DNA of 64,000 nucleotides from Lewinellaceae bacterium (GTDB lineage Bacteria; Bacteroidota; Bacteroidia; Chitinophagales; Saprospiraceae), in contig JACJYG010000010.1 in NCBI GenBank assembly GCA_020636215.1, forward strand, positions 372,001-436,000, given 5' to 3'. Positions 17,121 to 26,017 of this stretch are shown in pieces (positions within the stretch are counted from its first letter, which is position 1; each line of letters begins with the position of its first letter). The notes beneath the pieces are model-generated. The model was given only the letters and a program-made list of their open reading frames with translations. It had not been told where the DNA came from and made no database searches. Made by a program: the position numbers and the translations under genes.

Positions 17121-18161
17121 ATGGATACAGCTACAGAAAATAAGAAAAAAGCAGGAAAAAAGGGCGCCGATACGCCAAAATACAACAAAGAGATGTACCT
17201 CTATTGGTACGAGCTGATGCTGCGCATTCGCCGTTTCGAAGAACGGGCCCTGATGATGTACGGGCAGCAAAAGATCCGCGGCTTCTGCCATGTTTACATT
17301 GGACAGGAAGCAGTAGCGGCCGGCATCGAATCGGCTATTAGGAGGGAGGATGCGATTGTCACCGCCTATCGGCAGCACGGTACAGCGCTTGGCCGCGGAT
17401 GTTCTCCGAAAGAATGTATGGCGGAGCTTTTTGGCAAGGAAACCGGTATTGTTAAAGGTAAGGGCGGCTCTATGCACTTCTTCTCCGCTGAGCACCGCTA
17501 TTTCGGAGGTAACGGAATCGTTGGCGCGCAAATTCCTATTGGAACAGGCATCGCCTTTGCCGAGCAATACAAAGGCACTGACAACCTCTGTGTGACAATG
17601 TTTGGCGATGGGGCCTCCCGGCAGGGTTCGCTGCATGAGTCCTTCAATATGGCCATGAAGTGGAAGATCCCGGTGCTCTATATCGTGGAAAACAATGGTT
17701 ACGCAATGGGGACCAGTGTCAACCGCACCAGCAATATCACCGAGCTCTATAAGCTGGGCGCTTCCTACGATATGCCGAGCGAACCGGTTGACGGCATGAA
17801 CCCGGAAGCTGTACACGAAGCTGTTTCGAAAGCCGCAGAACATATTCGCTCCGGCAAAGGGCCGTATTTCCTGGAAATCCGTACCTACCGCTACAAGGGC
17901 CACTCGGTGTCGGACCCGGCTAAATACCGCACCAAAGAAGAAGTGCAGGAATACCAGGAGCGGGACCCGGTAAAAATGACGGAAAAGAAAATTCTCGCCG
18001 AAAAAATTGCATCGGAGGAGGAAGTCAGGGCTATCCAGGAAAAGATCAAAGCAGAGATCGCTGAGGCAGTTAAATTTGCGGAGGAATCCGAATATCCAGA
18101 CCCCTCCACACTGTGGGAAGATAATTATACGCAGCAGGACTATCCATACATTATGGATTAA
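17121..18161 (+). CDS. pdhA: Pyruvate dehydrogenase E1 component, alpha subunit
   Basis: ThDP-dependent E1 alpha chain of the pyruvate dehydrogenase complex (acetyl-CoA formation), 346 residues. The ThDP/Mg motif is GDGASRQGSLHESFN ... ENN, and GKGGSMHFFS and the phosphorylation-loop region YRYKGHSVSDPAKYR are also present. An N-terminal Lys/Thr-rich tail of about 20 residues precedes the fold. No E1 beta or E2 gene follows: a strong terminator lies 24 bp after the stop, so this subunit is transcribed on its own. A branched-chain 2-oxo acid dehydrogenase alpha chain is the nearest alternative, but the motifs favour PdhA. Confidence 0.93.
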   Translation: MDTATENKKKAGKKGADTPKYNKEMYLYWYELMLRIRRFEERALMMYGQQKIRGFCHVYIGQEAVAAGIESAIRREDAIVTAYRQHGTALGRGCSPKECMAELFGKETGIVKGKGGSMHFFSAEHRYFGGNGIVGAQIPIGTGIAFAEQYKGTDNLCVTMFGDGASRQGSLHESFNMAMKWKIPVLYIVENNGYAMGTSVNRTSNITELYKLGASYDMPSEPVDGMNPEAVHEAVSKAAEHIRSGKGPYFLEIRTYRYKGHSVSDPAKYRTKEEVQEYQERDPVKMTEKKILAEKIASEEEVRAIQEKIKAEIAEAVKFAEESEYPDPSTLWEDNYTQQDYPYIMD

Positions 18162-18184
18162 TCATTCTGCCAGATACCTTCAGG

Positions 18185-18219
18185 CGGCGATGAGGCTTGC
18201 GCTTCATCGCCGTTTTTTT
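18185..18219 (+). terminator. Intrinsic terminator after pdhA
   Basis: A 12-bp stem (18185-18196 with 18201-18212, one G-U pair) with a TTGC loop is followed by seven T residues. It ends the pdhA transcript. Confidence 0.95.
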
Positions 18220-18252
18220 GGAGTAAACCAGTGGTAGAAACAAAACTTTATT

Positions 18253-18260
18253 TATTTTTG
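18253..18260 (+). promoter_or_regulatory. Probable -7 element of the TPR gene
   Basis: TATTTTTG matches TAnnTTTG 38 bp before the ATG. No TTTG lies at the expected distance upstream. Confidence 0.4.
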
Positions 18261-18298
18261 CGTGGCTTTTCAAAAACGGCCCAAAATTTACGAGAAAA

Positions 18299-18994
18299 AT
18301 GGCAAGAAGAAAACGAAATCAAAAGCAAGCAGACGAAACACTGGTAGACATTGTCGAAGTGCGGGATAGTGCGCAAAACTTTTTCGATGATAATCAGAAG
18401 TTGATTTTCGGCGCGCTGGTAGCCCTGGTGGTGATCGTTGGCGGCTTTTTCGCTTACAACAACTTCTATAAGAAGCCCCATCAGAAGGAAGCAGTAGAAC
18501 AAATGTTTCGTGCTCAGGAACAATTTGAGCGCGACTCCTTTGCCCTGGCGCTGACCAACCCCGGCGGTGGTTACATGGGCTTCCTGGATATTATTGATAA
18601 ATATAAAGGCACCGCCGCCGCAAATTCCGCACGCTACTATGCGGGTATTTCCTATCTCAATTTGGGTAAATACCAGGCGGCCATTGATTACCTTAAGGAT
18701 TATAAGGCAGTAGGAGAGGTAACGCCAATCGCCAAATACGGTGCTATGGGGGATGCTTATTCTGAACTTCAGGACTTTGATTCGGCTATGAAGTATTACA
18801 AAAAAGCGGCTGCCGAAGAGGAGAATGATGTCCTTACGCCTTACTACTTGAAAAAAGTGGGGATGCTGCACGAGCACAATGGTAATTTCGCAGAGGCCAA
18901 GAAGGTTTACCAGCAGATCAAGGATGATTTTCCCAATTCTGCCTCCGGCCGCGATATCGACAAGTATCTGGCCCGGGTTTCTGCCAAGGGATAA
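18299..18994 (+). CDS. Membrane-anchored tetratricopeptide repeat protein
   Basis: A 231-residue protein with a basic N-terminus, one transmembrane helix (about residues 35-54) and a soluble domain with TPR-like helix pairs, for example ARYYAGISYLNLGKYQAAID and YKKAAAEE followed by KKVGMLHEHNGNFAEAKKVY. Layout resembles the YfgM-type ancillary SecYEG/BamB-linked proteins, but that is inference only. The soluble part would lie in the periplasm if the positive-inside rule holds. ribH follows on the same strand, separated by a strong terminator. Confidence 0.85.
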   Translation: MARRKRNQKQADETLVDIVEVRDSAQNFFDDNQKLIFGALVALVVIVGGFFAYNNFYKKPHQKEAVEQMFRAQEQFERDSFALALTNPGGGYMGFLDIIDKYKGTAAANSARYYAGISYLNLGKYQAAIDYLKDYKAVGEVTPIAKYGAMGDAYSELQDFDSAMKYYKKAAAEEENDVLTPYYLKKVGMLHEHNGNFAEAKKVYQQIKDDFPNSASGRDIDKYLARVSAKG

Positions 18995-19016
18995 TTCGGC
19001 AAGCCTGCAAACCCGG

Positions 19017-19052
19017 AAAAGGGCAAAGTTCTTATGGAGCTTTGCCCTTTTT
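19017..19052 (+). terminator. Intrinsic terminator after the TPR gene
   Basis: Stem GGGCAAAG/CTTTGCCC (19021-19028 with 19040-19047), extended by AAAA/TTTT outside and TC/GA inside, followed by TTTTTCTTT. It separates the TPR gene from ribH. Confidence 0.93.
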
Positions 19053-19165
19053 CTTTGCTGGTTTTTTCTCCTTATCTTTTGTGCGTTAAGTTGATGGAGC
19101 TTAGTCACCAGGAACCACTGCGGCCCAATCCACAACTAAAAACTAACATATAACAACCAAAAGCA

Positions 19166-19681
19166 ATGGCAAGCGCATTAAAAAATCTCTCAGAATACAA
19201 CGAGCAGAATATCCCTTCTGCTACCGGTGTCCGATTCGGCATCGTCGTTTCGGAATGGAACACCAAGATTACCCATGCTTTGTACCAGGCATGTTACGAC
19301 ACCCTGGTTAAGCATGGCGCTCTTGAAACGGATATCCACGTCATTCAGGTGCCGGGTTCATTTGAGCTTCCCGCCGGAGCTAAAATGATGGCCGACCGCC
19401 TTAAAGTAGATGCTGTGCTCTGTTTGGGTTGTGTGATCAAAGGAGAAACCAGCCATAACGAGTATATCAATTATGCAGTGGCTAATAGCCTGGCTAACCT
19501 GAGCATGGTATACGGCAAGCCTTTTATTTTTGGAGTGCTTACCCCCGATACGGAAGAACAGGCCCTGGACCGGGCCGGGGGAAAACATGGCAATAAAGGG
19601 GTGGAGGCCGCAATTACCGCTATCCGGATGGCCGACCTGCGGAAAAAACTTGGCGAAGACAAGCCGAAAATTGGATTCTGA
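19166..19681 (+). CDS. ribH: 6,7-dimethyl-8-ribityllumazine synthase
   Basis: Condenses 5-amino-6-ribitylamino-uracil with dihydroxybutanone phosphate, the step before riboflavin synthase. Signatures are VVSEWNTKITHAL, VPGSFELPAGAKMM, LGCVIKGETSHNEYIN with the active-site His, and FGVLTPDTEEQALDRAGG. The 171-residue length is usual for the icosahedral form, with a short N-terminal extension. No FMN riboswitch signature was seen in the 113-bp upstream region. The MBL-fold gene begins 18 bp after the stop, so the two probably share a transcript. Confidence 0.96.
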   Translation: MASALKNLSEYNEQNIPSATGVRFGIVVSEWNTKITHALYQACYDTLVKHGALETDIHVIQVPGSFELPAGAKMMADRLKVDAVLCLGCVIKGETSHNEYINYAVANSLANLSMVYGKPFIFGVLTPDTEEQALDRAGGKHGNKGVEAAITAIRMADLRKKLGEDKPKIGF

Positions 19682-19699
19682 TTAAAAATTCACCTATTA

Positions 19700-20560
19700 A
19701 TGAAAATTACAGTTGTTGAGACAGGCAGCCTGAAACTCGATGGCGGCGCTATGTTCGGGATAGTGCCCAAACAATTGTGGAAGCACCTCAACCCACCCGA
19801 CGAACGGAACCAATGTACCTGGGCGATGCGCTGTCTGCTGGTGGAAACCGAGGGGCGGAAGATCCTGGTCGATACAGGCGTTGGCAATAAACAGGACGCT
19901 AAATTTCGGAGTCATTTTGGCATGGCGGAAGATGAAGGTGGGGTGTTAGAAGCCCTGAGGCGCCTCGGGCACGAACCGGAAAGCATTACCGATGTGCTGC
20001 TAACCCACCTGCATTTTGATCACGCCGGAGGGGCCGTACGCTATGACGAAATGGGCCGGCTAACACCTTCTTTCCCCAACGCAACTTATTGGTCTAATGA
20101 AATCCATCTCAATTGGGCGCTTTTTCCCAATGCGCGGGAAAAAGCCTCCTTCTTACCTGAGAATTTAGAACCTCTGAAAGAAGCCGGGGTGCTAAAATTC
20201 ATTGATATCCAAAAGGAGGATGTAGAATGGTTGCCTGGCATCAGTATCCGTTTCGTCTACGGGCACACGGAAGCAATGATGGTGCCGATCTTTCGCCATC
20301 AGGAACGCACGCTGGTTTTTTGCGCCGATGTCATCCCATCTTCCTTCCATATCGGTATGCCCTACATCATGGCCTATGACCTACGCCCACTGCTGACTAT
20401 GGAGGAAAAAGGCCGCATACTGGAAGACGCCATCGTTGGACAACATTACCTGGCTTTTGAGCACGATCCTAATACTGCCTGCTCTACAGTAAGGCGTAGC
20501 GATAATGGCCGTATTGAAAAGGGGGAAACCGCAGAGATTGGCCTCTTGTTTCCAGGATAA
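19700..20560 (+). CDS. MBL-fold metallo-hydrolase
   Basis: A 286-residue metallo-beta-lactamase-fold hydrolase. The dinuclear metal motif is THLHFDHAGG; further ligands are likely His in FVYGHTEAM, Asp in VFCADVIPS and His in FEHDP. No signal peptide is visible, so it is probably cytoplasmic. Related proteins include lactonases and other hydrolases of small esters, and the substrate cannot be told. It follows ribH by 18 bp, but no direct riboflavin role is implied. It converges on aroC. Confidence 0.9.
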   Translation: MKITVVETGSLKLDGGAMFGIVPKQLWKHLNPPDERNQCTWAMRCLLVETEGRKILVDTGVGNKQDAKFRSHFGMAEDEGGVLEALRRLGHEPESITDVLLTHLHFDHAGGAVRYDEMGRLTPSFPNATYWSNEIHLNWALFPNAREKASFLPENLEPLKEAGVLKFIDIQKEDVEWLPGISIRFVYGHTEAMMVPIFRHQERTLVFCADVIPSSFHIGMPYIMAYDLRPLLTMEEKGRILEDAIVGQHYLAFEHDPNTACSTVRRSDNGRIEKGETAEIGLLFPG

Positions 20561-20660
20561 AGCAGGGGCAAAAGGGGCGCATGGCTAAATTGTTCACTGG
20601 AAAAGGCCTCTTCGCTACTCCTAACCATAATTATCCGCCGCCTTGTTGTTCTGGCGCACC

Positions 20661-21740
20661 TCAAGCCCTGGCCGTTCGTTGCCGTAGCAGGTGGTCGGCC
20701 AGCACCAGAGCAGCCATAGCTTCCACGATGGGCGCCGCGCGAGGGACGACACAAGGATCGTGCCGGCCCTTGCCTTCCACTATCACGCTTTCGCCAGCTT
20801 CATTGACCGATTCCTGTGGAGGGATGATAGTGGCCACCGGCTTAAAAGCCACCCGGAAATAAATATCCATTCCATTGGAAATGCCCCCCTGTATGCCACC
20901 GGAGTGATTCGTCTTAGTGCGGATAAAGCCGCCGTCGTTGTAGAAAATATCATTGTGTTCCGAGCCGCGCAAGCGTACTCCATCAAATCCCGATCCGTAT
21001 TCAAATCCCTTGGCTGCGTTGATGCTTAGCATGGCTTTGCCAAGGTCGGCGTGCAATTTGTCAAAAGCCGGCTCACCCAGGCCAGGCGGGCAGCCGGTGA
21101 TCATGCAGCTGACGGCCCCGCCGACCGTATCCCCCGCCTTGCGTACTTCACGGATCAGGGTTTCCATTTGTTGGGCCATTTCCAGATCCGGGCAGCGCAC
21201 CGGGTTAGATTCCGTCTGGGAGAGGTCCAATTCGGAAAATGCCTGCTTCAGTTGCAGATGGCCCACCTGGCTGACGTAGGCGTTAATGCGTATGCCTTCC
21301 CGTTGTAAAAAAAGCTTGGCAACGGCGCCGGCCGCTACCCGGGCAGCTGTTTCCCGGGCCGAAGAACGCCCGCCGCCACGATAATCCCGCAGGCCGTATT
21401 TAGCCTGGTAGGTATAATCCGCATGCGACGGCCGGTATTTATCGGCAATATGGCTATAATCATTAGAACGGGCATCGGCATTGAATATCGCCATGGCAAT
21501 AGGCGTGCCGGTACTCTTACCTTCAAAAACCCCCGAAAGAATTTCCACTTTGTCTTCTTCCTTGCGTTGGGTGACAATGGCCGATTGCCCGGGGCGCCTG
21601 CGCGCCAGTTCCGACTGGATGAAATCTTCATCGATCTCCAGCCCGGCCGGGCAGCCGTCAAGGACCAGGCCGATGGCCCGGCCATGTGATTCTCCAAAAG
21701 TGGTAACCCTGAATAGTTGTCCGAAAGAATTTCCAGCCAC
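20661..21740 (-). CDS. aroC: Chorismate synthase
   Basis: Last step of the shikimate pathway: EPSP to chorismate, using reduced FMN. Signatures run through the protein: FRVTTFGESHGRAIG at the start, RRPGQSAIVTQRKE, GRSSARETAARVAAGA, and GGIQGGISNGMDIYFRVAFK. The 359-residue length is normal. It starts at GTG (21738-21740); an in-frame TAA two codons upstream forces this start, and the usual MAGNSFG N-terminus confirms it. The 100-bp gap to the convergent MBL gene shows no clear hairpin. Confidence 0.96.
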   Translation of the reverse strand: MAGNSFGQLFRVTTFGESHGRAIGLVLDGCPAGLEIDEDFIQSELARRRPGQSAIVTQRKEEDKVEILSGVFEGKSTGTPIAMAIFNADARSNDYSHIADKYRPSHADYTYQAKYGLRDYRGGGRSSARETAARVAAGAVAKLFLQREGIRINAYVSQVGHLQLKQAFSELDLSQTESNPVRCPDLEMAQQMETLIREVRKAGDTVGGAVSCMITGCPPGLGEPAFDKLHADLGKAMLSINAAKGFEYGSGFDGVRLRGSEHNDIFYNDGGFIRTKTNHSGGIQGGISNGMDIYFRVAFKPVATIIPPQESVNEAGESVIVEGKGRHDPCVVPRAAPIVEAMAALVLADHLLRQRTARA

Positions 21741-21881
21741 GGTAGTTTATTTTGATTGAGTTGGCAAATTTATGAAAAGCATAGCCAAGATGCTGAACTT
21801 CTATGGAACTCTGCCGTTTCCAATTTGTTTCTACTATGTGCTCCGGCATTCCTGCCTTTCGAACAAGCGCTGAAACGTTTA

Positions 21882-21913
21882 TTTGAAAGTGATGCTTCGG
21901 AGCCTTATTTTTG
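21882..21913 (+). promoter_or_regulatory. Bacteroidota-type promoter for mutS2
   Basis: TTTG (21882-21885), a 20-bp spacer and TATTTTTG (21906-21913) match both consensus boxes at the ideal distance. The start codon lies 26 bp after the -7 box. Confidence 0.75.
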
Positions 21914-21939
21914 CGACCGCTGCATAAAAACGCTACTGA

Positions 21940-24327
21940 ATGCAACTGTTACCGAGAGACTTGTTCGAGAAACTGGAGTTTGACAAGGTACTGGAATTAC
22001 TGGAAAGAGAATGTCTGGGAGAATTGGGCCGTGCCGCCGTCCGCTGCTTGCAACCCATCAGCCGGCTGGGGTCGATCGAGAAACGACTGGAAGAGGCTAG
22101 TGAGTTCAAACGGACTATTGAACAGAACGACCGCTTTCCCATTGCCGTCTATTCCGACGTTTCCGAAGAGTTGAAGATGCTCGAAGTGGAGGGCTACGTG
22201 CTTCCCGAAGACGGCTTGCGCAACATCAACATCCAATTGCGCAGCATTCGCGATATTTTCCATTTTTTTTATACTTCCCGCCGGGAAACTTATTCAACCC
22301 TGTACAGTATTATTCGGAAAACCTCTTTTGAGGAAGGCCTGATCGAGGCTATCGAAAAGGTGATCGATGAGGATGGGAATATCCGCCCCGATGCTTCTCC
22401 GGAGCTCCTGAAAATCCGAAAGCAGATCGCCTCTAAACAAAAGGAGCTGGAACGGCAGTTTCGCACGATCATCAATGAATACAAGGCCAAGGGCTGGCTG
22501 AGCGATAACGTGGAAAGCTTCCGCAATGGCCGCCGGGTACTGAGCGTGCCGTCCGAACACAAGCGGAAGATAAGGGGGATTATCCACGATGAATCCACTA
22601 CGGGCAAAACGGCTTTCATCGAGCCGGAAGCGATCATCGATATCAATAATGACATCTTTGACCTGGAGACGGATGAGCGCAGAGAAGTCTATCGCATCCT
22701 GAAAGAACTGAGCGCTCAGTTGCGTCCTTATGTCCCGCAGATGCGGGTTTACCAGGATATCGTGGTGCGATATGACGTCATTCAGGCCAAAGCGCGGCTG
22801 GCCATGCAAATGGACGCCTACCAACCCAAGCTGGTAGACAAACCGCATTTTGGCATCATCAAGGGGCGCCATCCGCTTCTGTACCTGAAGAATAAAAAGC
22901 TGGGCCGGCCCACCGTGCCCTTCGATTTCCAGCTCTTCGGAGGCAACCGCATCCTGATGCTCAGCGGGCCCAATGCCGGAGGGAAATCTATTACTCTAAA
23001 ATCGGTGGGCCTGATGCAACTCATGCTACAGTCTGGACTGCTGATACCGGTAATGGACGGGTCGGAGGTGGGGATATTCCAACAGCTGTTTGCTGATATT
23101 GGCGACCAGCAATCCATCGAGGATGACCTGAGCACCTACAGCTCCCGCCTGGAAAATATGCGGAACTTCCTGGAAAAGGCCGGGCCGGAAACTCTGGTGC
23201 TCATCGATGAATTCGGCTCCGGGACGGACCCCAAGATCGGCGGGGCTATCGCCGAAGCTATTCTGAAAGAACTGAATGAAAGGAAGGTTTTCGGAGTCAT
23301 TACCACCCACTATTCCAACCTGAAGATCTATGCTTTCAAGGCTAGAGGGATTGTCAATGGCTCTATGTATTTTGACAAGGAGAGCCTTTCGCCAACCTAC
23401 GAATTGCAGGTTGGCCGGCCGGGTTCGTCTTATGCGTTTGAGATTGCTCAGAAAAGTGGATTGAATAAAAAAGTGCTGGACTATGCCAAGCACCGAACCG
23501 GTAAGAATGAAAAAGCGGTGGACCAACTGCTGGTAGACCTTCAACAGGAAAAACAGGAACTGGAGGAGCAGCTCCGACAAATGAAAGACCAACAGGATAA
23601 ACTCGACAAGCTCATTAAAAATTATGAGCAGCTGCACCGGGACCTGGAATTCCGCCGGAAAAAGATCAAATTGGAAACCAAGGAGCAGGCACTGCAGCAA
23701 ATTGCCCGTGACAATAAGGAATTTGAACGGCTTATCCGGGAGATTAAGGAACAGCAAAACCTGGATAAGGCCAAGGAAATGGCCGTACAGGTAAAGGAAG
23801 AACGCCAGCAGCTGGTGGAAGAAGTTACCGGCCTGCGGGAAGATATATACTATCAGCCGCCAAAAACAAGCGTTGGCGAAAAAGTGATCCAGGTAGGCGA
23901 TTACGTCAAACTGCGCACTGGCGGCGCCACTGGATTAGTCGAATCGATTGACCGGAATAAAGCCACGGTGCAAATAGGAGAGATGCGCATGACAATCAAA
24001 TTGCGCGATCTGCAACACGCCAAGGCGCCCTTGGATGTTCAAAGCTCCAAAGGTGTAAAGGCAGATATGGGGGTGTTGACCGATTTCCAGTCCAAGATTG
24101 ACATTCGGGGCATGCGTTATGAAGAGGCGCTCAAAGTAGTGGAGGATTTCATCGACCAGGCGCTGCTGTCCAATACGGCGCATCTTCGCATTGTACATGG
24201 CAAGGGCAATGGCGTACTGCGCAACGCCGTCCGCAAAAAGTTGAAGGAATATCGGGTTAATATGGATATCAGCCACCCCGAGCAGGAACTTGGAGGAGAT
24301 GGGGTGACCCTGGTGGAGATATTGTAA
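21940..24327 (+). CDS. mutS2: MutS2 endonuclease / ribosome-rescue factor
   Basis: A 795-residue MutS2 protein, linked in other bacteria to suppression of recombination and to splitting collided ribosomes. The N-terminal core and clamp lead to the ABC-type ATPase: Walker A GPNAGGKSITLKS, signature DDLSTYSSRLENM, Walker B LVLIDEFGSGTDP. A long coiled coil (about 520-640) is followed by a KOW-like patch and a C-terminal Smr nuclease domain with DIRGMRYEEAL and IVHGKGNGVLRNAV. It is complete. The gene converges on ndk across a terminator. It faces away from aroC, with a 199-bp gap that holds its promoter. Confidence 0.95.
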   Translation: MQLLPRDLFEKLEFDKVLELLERECLGELGRAAVRCLQPISRLGSIEKRLEEASEFKRTIEQNDRFPIAVYSDVSEELKMLEVEGYVLPEDGLRNINIQLRSIRDIFHFFYTSRRETYSTLYSIIRKTSFEEGLIEAIEKVIDEDGNIRPDASPELLKIRKQIASKQKELERQFRTIINEYKAKGWLSDNVESFRNGRRVLSVPSEHKRKIRGIIHDESTTGKTAFIEPEAIIDINNDIFDLETDERREVYRILKELSAQLRPYVPQMRVYQDIVVRYDVIQAKARLAMQMDAYQPKLVDKPHFGIIKGRHPLLYLKNKKLGRPTVPFDFQLFGGNRILMLSGPNAGGKSITLKSVGLMQLMLQSGLLIPVMDGSEVGIFQQLFADIGDQQSIEDDLSTYSSRLENMRNFLEKAGPETLVLIDEFGSGTDPKIGGAIAEAILKELNERKVFGVITTHYSNLKIYAFKARGIVNGSMYFDKESLSPTYELQVGRPGSSYAFEIAQKSGLNKKVLDYAKHRTGKNEKAVDQLLVDLQQEKQELEEQLRQMKDQQDKLDKLIKNYEQLHRDLEFRRKKIKLETKEQALQQIARDNKEFERLIREIKEQQNLDKAKEMAVQVKEERQQLVEEVTGLREDIYYQPPKTSVGEKVIQVGDYVKLRTGGATGLVESIDRNKATVQIGEMRMTIKLRDLQHAKAPLDVQSSKGVKADMGVLTDFQSKIDIRGMRYEEALKVVEDFIDQALLSNTAHLRIVHGKGNGVLRNAVRKKLKEYRVNMDISHPEQELGGDGVTLVEIL

Positions 24328-24330
24328 GGG

Positions 24331-24381
24331 TCCAGGACTCCCCCGCCAGCTTATTGGGAGGGAATCCTGGAAACAGGCTTT
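24331..24381. terminator. Probable terminator between mutS2 and ndk
   Basis: Arms TCCAGGA (24331-24337) and TCCTGGA (24365-24371) with an inner CTCCC/GGGAG pairing; CTTTTTA follows on the plus strand. It sits between the two convergent stops. Confidence 0.65.
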
Positions 24382-24801
24382 TTAGAACATTTCTGTTACT
24401 GCAAAGTGGAAGCTGCCCTCGATTTGGGCATTCTCATCAGAATCAGAACCATGGATAGCGTTTTCGCCAATGCTGGTGGCGAAGAGCGCACGAATAGTGC
24501 CTGGGGCGGCCTTCGAAGGGTCTGTGGCGCCGATCAGCGTGCGGAAATCTTCCACCGCATTATCTTTTTCAAGGATAGCCGCTACGATAGGGCCTGAAGA
24601 CATGAAATCGACCAGTTCCTGATAGAACGGGCGCTCCTTGTGCACTGCGTAAAACTCCCCGGCTTTTTCGGGTGATAGTTTGGTAAGTTTCATTGCTACG
24701 ATCCGAAAACCGGCCTCGTTGATCTTAGCCATGATAGCGCCGATATGGCCCGCTTTTACTGCGTCGGGCTTGATCATGGTGAACGTCTTGTTTCCAGCCA
24801 T
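24382..24801 (-). CDS. ndk: Nucleoside diphosphate kinase
   Basis: Balances (d)NTP pools by moving the gamma-phosphate between nucleotides through a phospho-His. The 139-residue length is standard. Signatures are FTMIKPDAVKAGHIG, the ERPFYQELV region and NAIHGSDSDENA with the catalytic His. The ATG at 24801 (MAGNKTF) is used; longer TTG-initiated forms upstream lack family support. A TACTTTTG box lies 38 bp upstream. Confidence 0.96.
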   Translation of the reverse strand: MAGNKTFTMIKPDAVKAGHIGAIMAKINEAGFRIVAMKLTKLSPEKAGEFYAVHKERPFYQELVDFMSSGPIVAAILEKDNAVEDFRTLIGATDPSKAAPGTIRALFATSIGENAIHGSDSDENAQIEGSFHFAVTEMF

Positions 24802-24839
24802 TGTACCTATAATATTTTTTGTGATTTCAAAAAGCGGTG

Positions 24840-24847
24840 CAAAAGTA
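24840..24847 (-). promoter_or_regulatory. -7 element for ndk
   Basis: Reads TACTTTTG on the minus strand, an exact TAnnTTTG match, with TTTC about 21 bp upstream as a near -33 box. Confidence 0.55.
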
Positions 24848-24938
24848 AACAAACAGCCTTAATCCCGCGAAACAGGCCGTATGATATTTTGGTTAAATTC
24901 ACAATTTTTGGCAATTTCGCCCCCTGACTTTAAATTGT

Positions 24939-25946
24939 ATGATGGAGAACCTAGCCGAGTTGAAGGCCTATTTAGACTTTCCCAGAGATATTGCCATTGT
25001 TACACACCGCAACCCCGATGGCGACGCCATCGGCGCTTCGCTAGGTTTGTACCATTTCCTGAAAGAACAGGGGCATACCATTCATGTGATTTCTCCATCA
25101 GAGTATCCCGATACTTTTGCCTGGATGCCGGAAGTGGAAAAGATCACCATTTATGATGTGGACCCCGAAACGACAAAGTCCGTAATTGAAAGGTCAGATA
25201 TTATTTTCTGCCTGGATTTCAATGCGCTGGACCGGATCGATAAAGTGGGAGAACTGATCGCTCCAACGAAATCCAGAAAGGTGATGATCGACCACCATCT
25301 TTATCCGGAACCTTTTACCGACTACACCCTCTCCGATACTACCGCCAGCTCCACCTGCGAACTCATATTTGATTTCATCAAAGACATCAAGGGAATGCGG
25401 TATATGAACCCCACGATCGGGGAGTGCCTTTTTACCGGGATACTCACGGATACCGGTTCTTTTAAATACAGTACATCCGCCAAACTCTACCGCATTGTGG
25501 CCGAATTACTGGAAGTCGGCGTAGATGATTATAAGGTGCAGGATCTGATCTTCAATAGCCTGAAGGAGAAGCATTTACGCCTGCTAGGCCATTGTCTGAA
25601 CAACCGGATGGAAATCCTGGAGGAATATAATACGGGCATCATCACCCTGACTAAGGAGGATTATACTAACTTTGACATTCAGCGGGGAGATACCGAAGGG
25701 ATTGTTAATTACCTGTTGAAGGTCAGTAATGTCAAAATGGCAGTTTTTATCACCGAACAACCCACCATTGTAAAAATATCCCTTCGTTCCAAAGGAGATT
25801 TTTCCGTACAAGAGATCGCCAAGCGCCACTTTAAAGGTGGAGGGCACCGAAATGCTTCGGGCGGATATTCCTTCCAATCCCTACAGGCTACCGTGGAGCG
25901 TTTTAAAAGCCTGCTTCCCCGGTACAAGTTCCAACTGACAGCATAA
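24939..25946 (+). CDS. DHH/DHHA1 phosphoesterase (NrnA-like)
   Basis: Probable nanoRNase/pAp phosphatase of the DHH superfamily, degrading short oligoribonucleotides or pAp in the cytoplasm; some relatives cleave pGpG/pApA. The DHH domain shows NPDGDAIGASLGL, DFNALDRID and the namesake IDHHLYPEPF. The DHHA1 domain ends with GGGHRNASGGYSF. The 335-residue length fits NrnA. Two adjacent ATGs (24939, 24942) are both possible. The FKBP lipoprotein gene starts 71 bp after the stop on the same strand. Confidence 0.92.
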   Translation: MMENLAELKAYLDFPRDIAIVTHRNPDGDAIGASLGLYHFLKEQGHTIHVISPSEYPDTFAWMPEVEKITIYDVDPETTKSVIERSDIIFCLDFNALDRIDKVGELIAPTKSRKVMIDHHLYPEPFTDYTLSDTTASSTCELIFDFIKDIKGMRYMNPTIGECLFTGILTDTGSFKYSTSAKLYRIVAELLEVGVDDYKVQDLIFNSLKEKHLRLLGHCLNNRMEILEEYNTGIITLTKEDYTNFDIQRGDTEGIVNYLLKVSNVKMAVFITEQPTIVKISLRSKGDFSVQEIAKRHFKGGGHRNASGGYSFQSLQATVERFKSLLPRYKFQLTA

Positions 25947-26017
25947 AAAGCACGAGCCCTTTCACCACTTTCAACAGTTGCTTTTAATTTGATAACCAAC
26001 CATACAATTTACAAATT

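Noticed and set aside
19053..19165. FMN riboswitch before ribH
   Set aside because: None of the conserved RFN stem sequences is found, and the region is too short.
21756..21983. Small open frame between aroC and mutS2
   Set aside because: It overlaps the mutS2 promoter and start, has no known match, and its codon pattern is unlike the neighbours.
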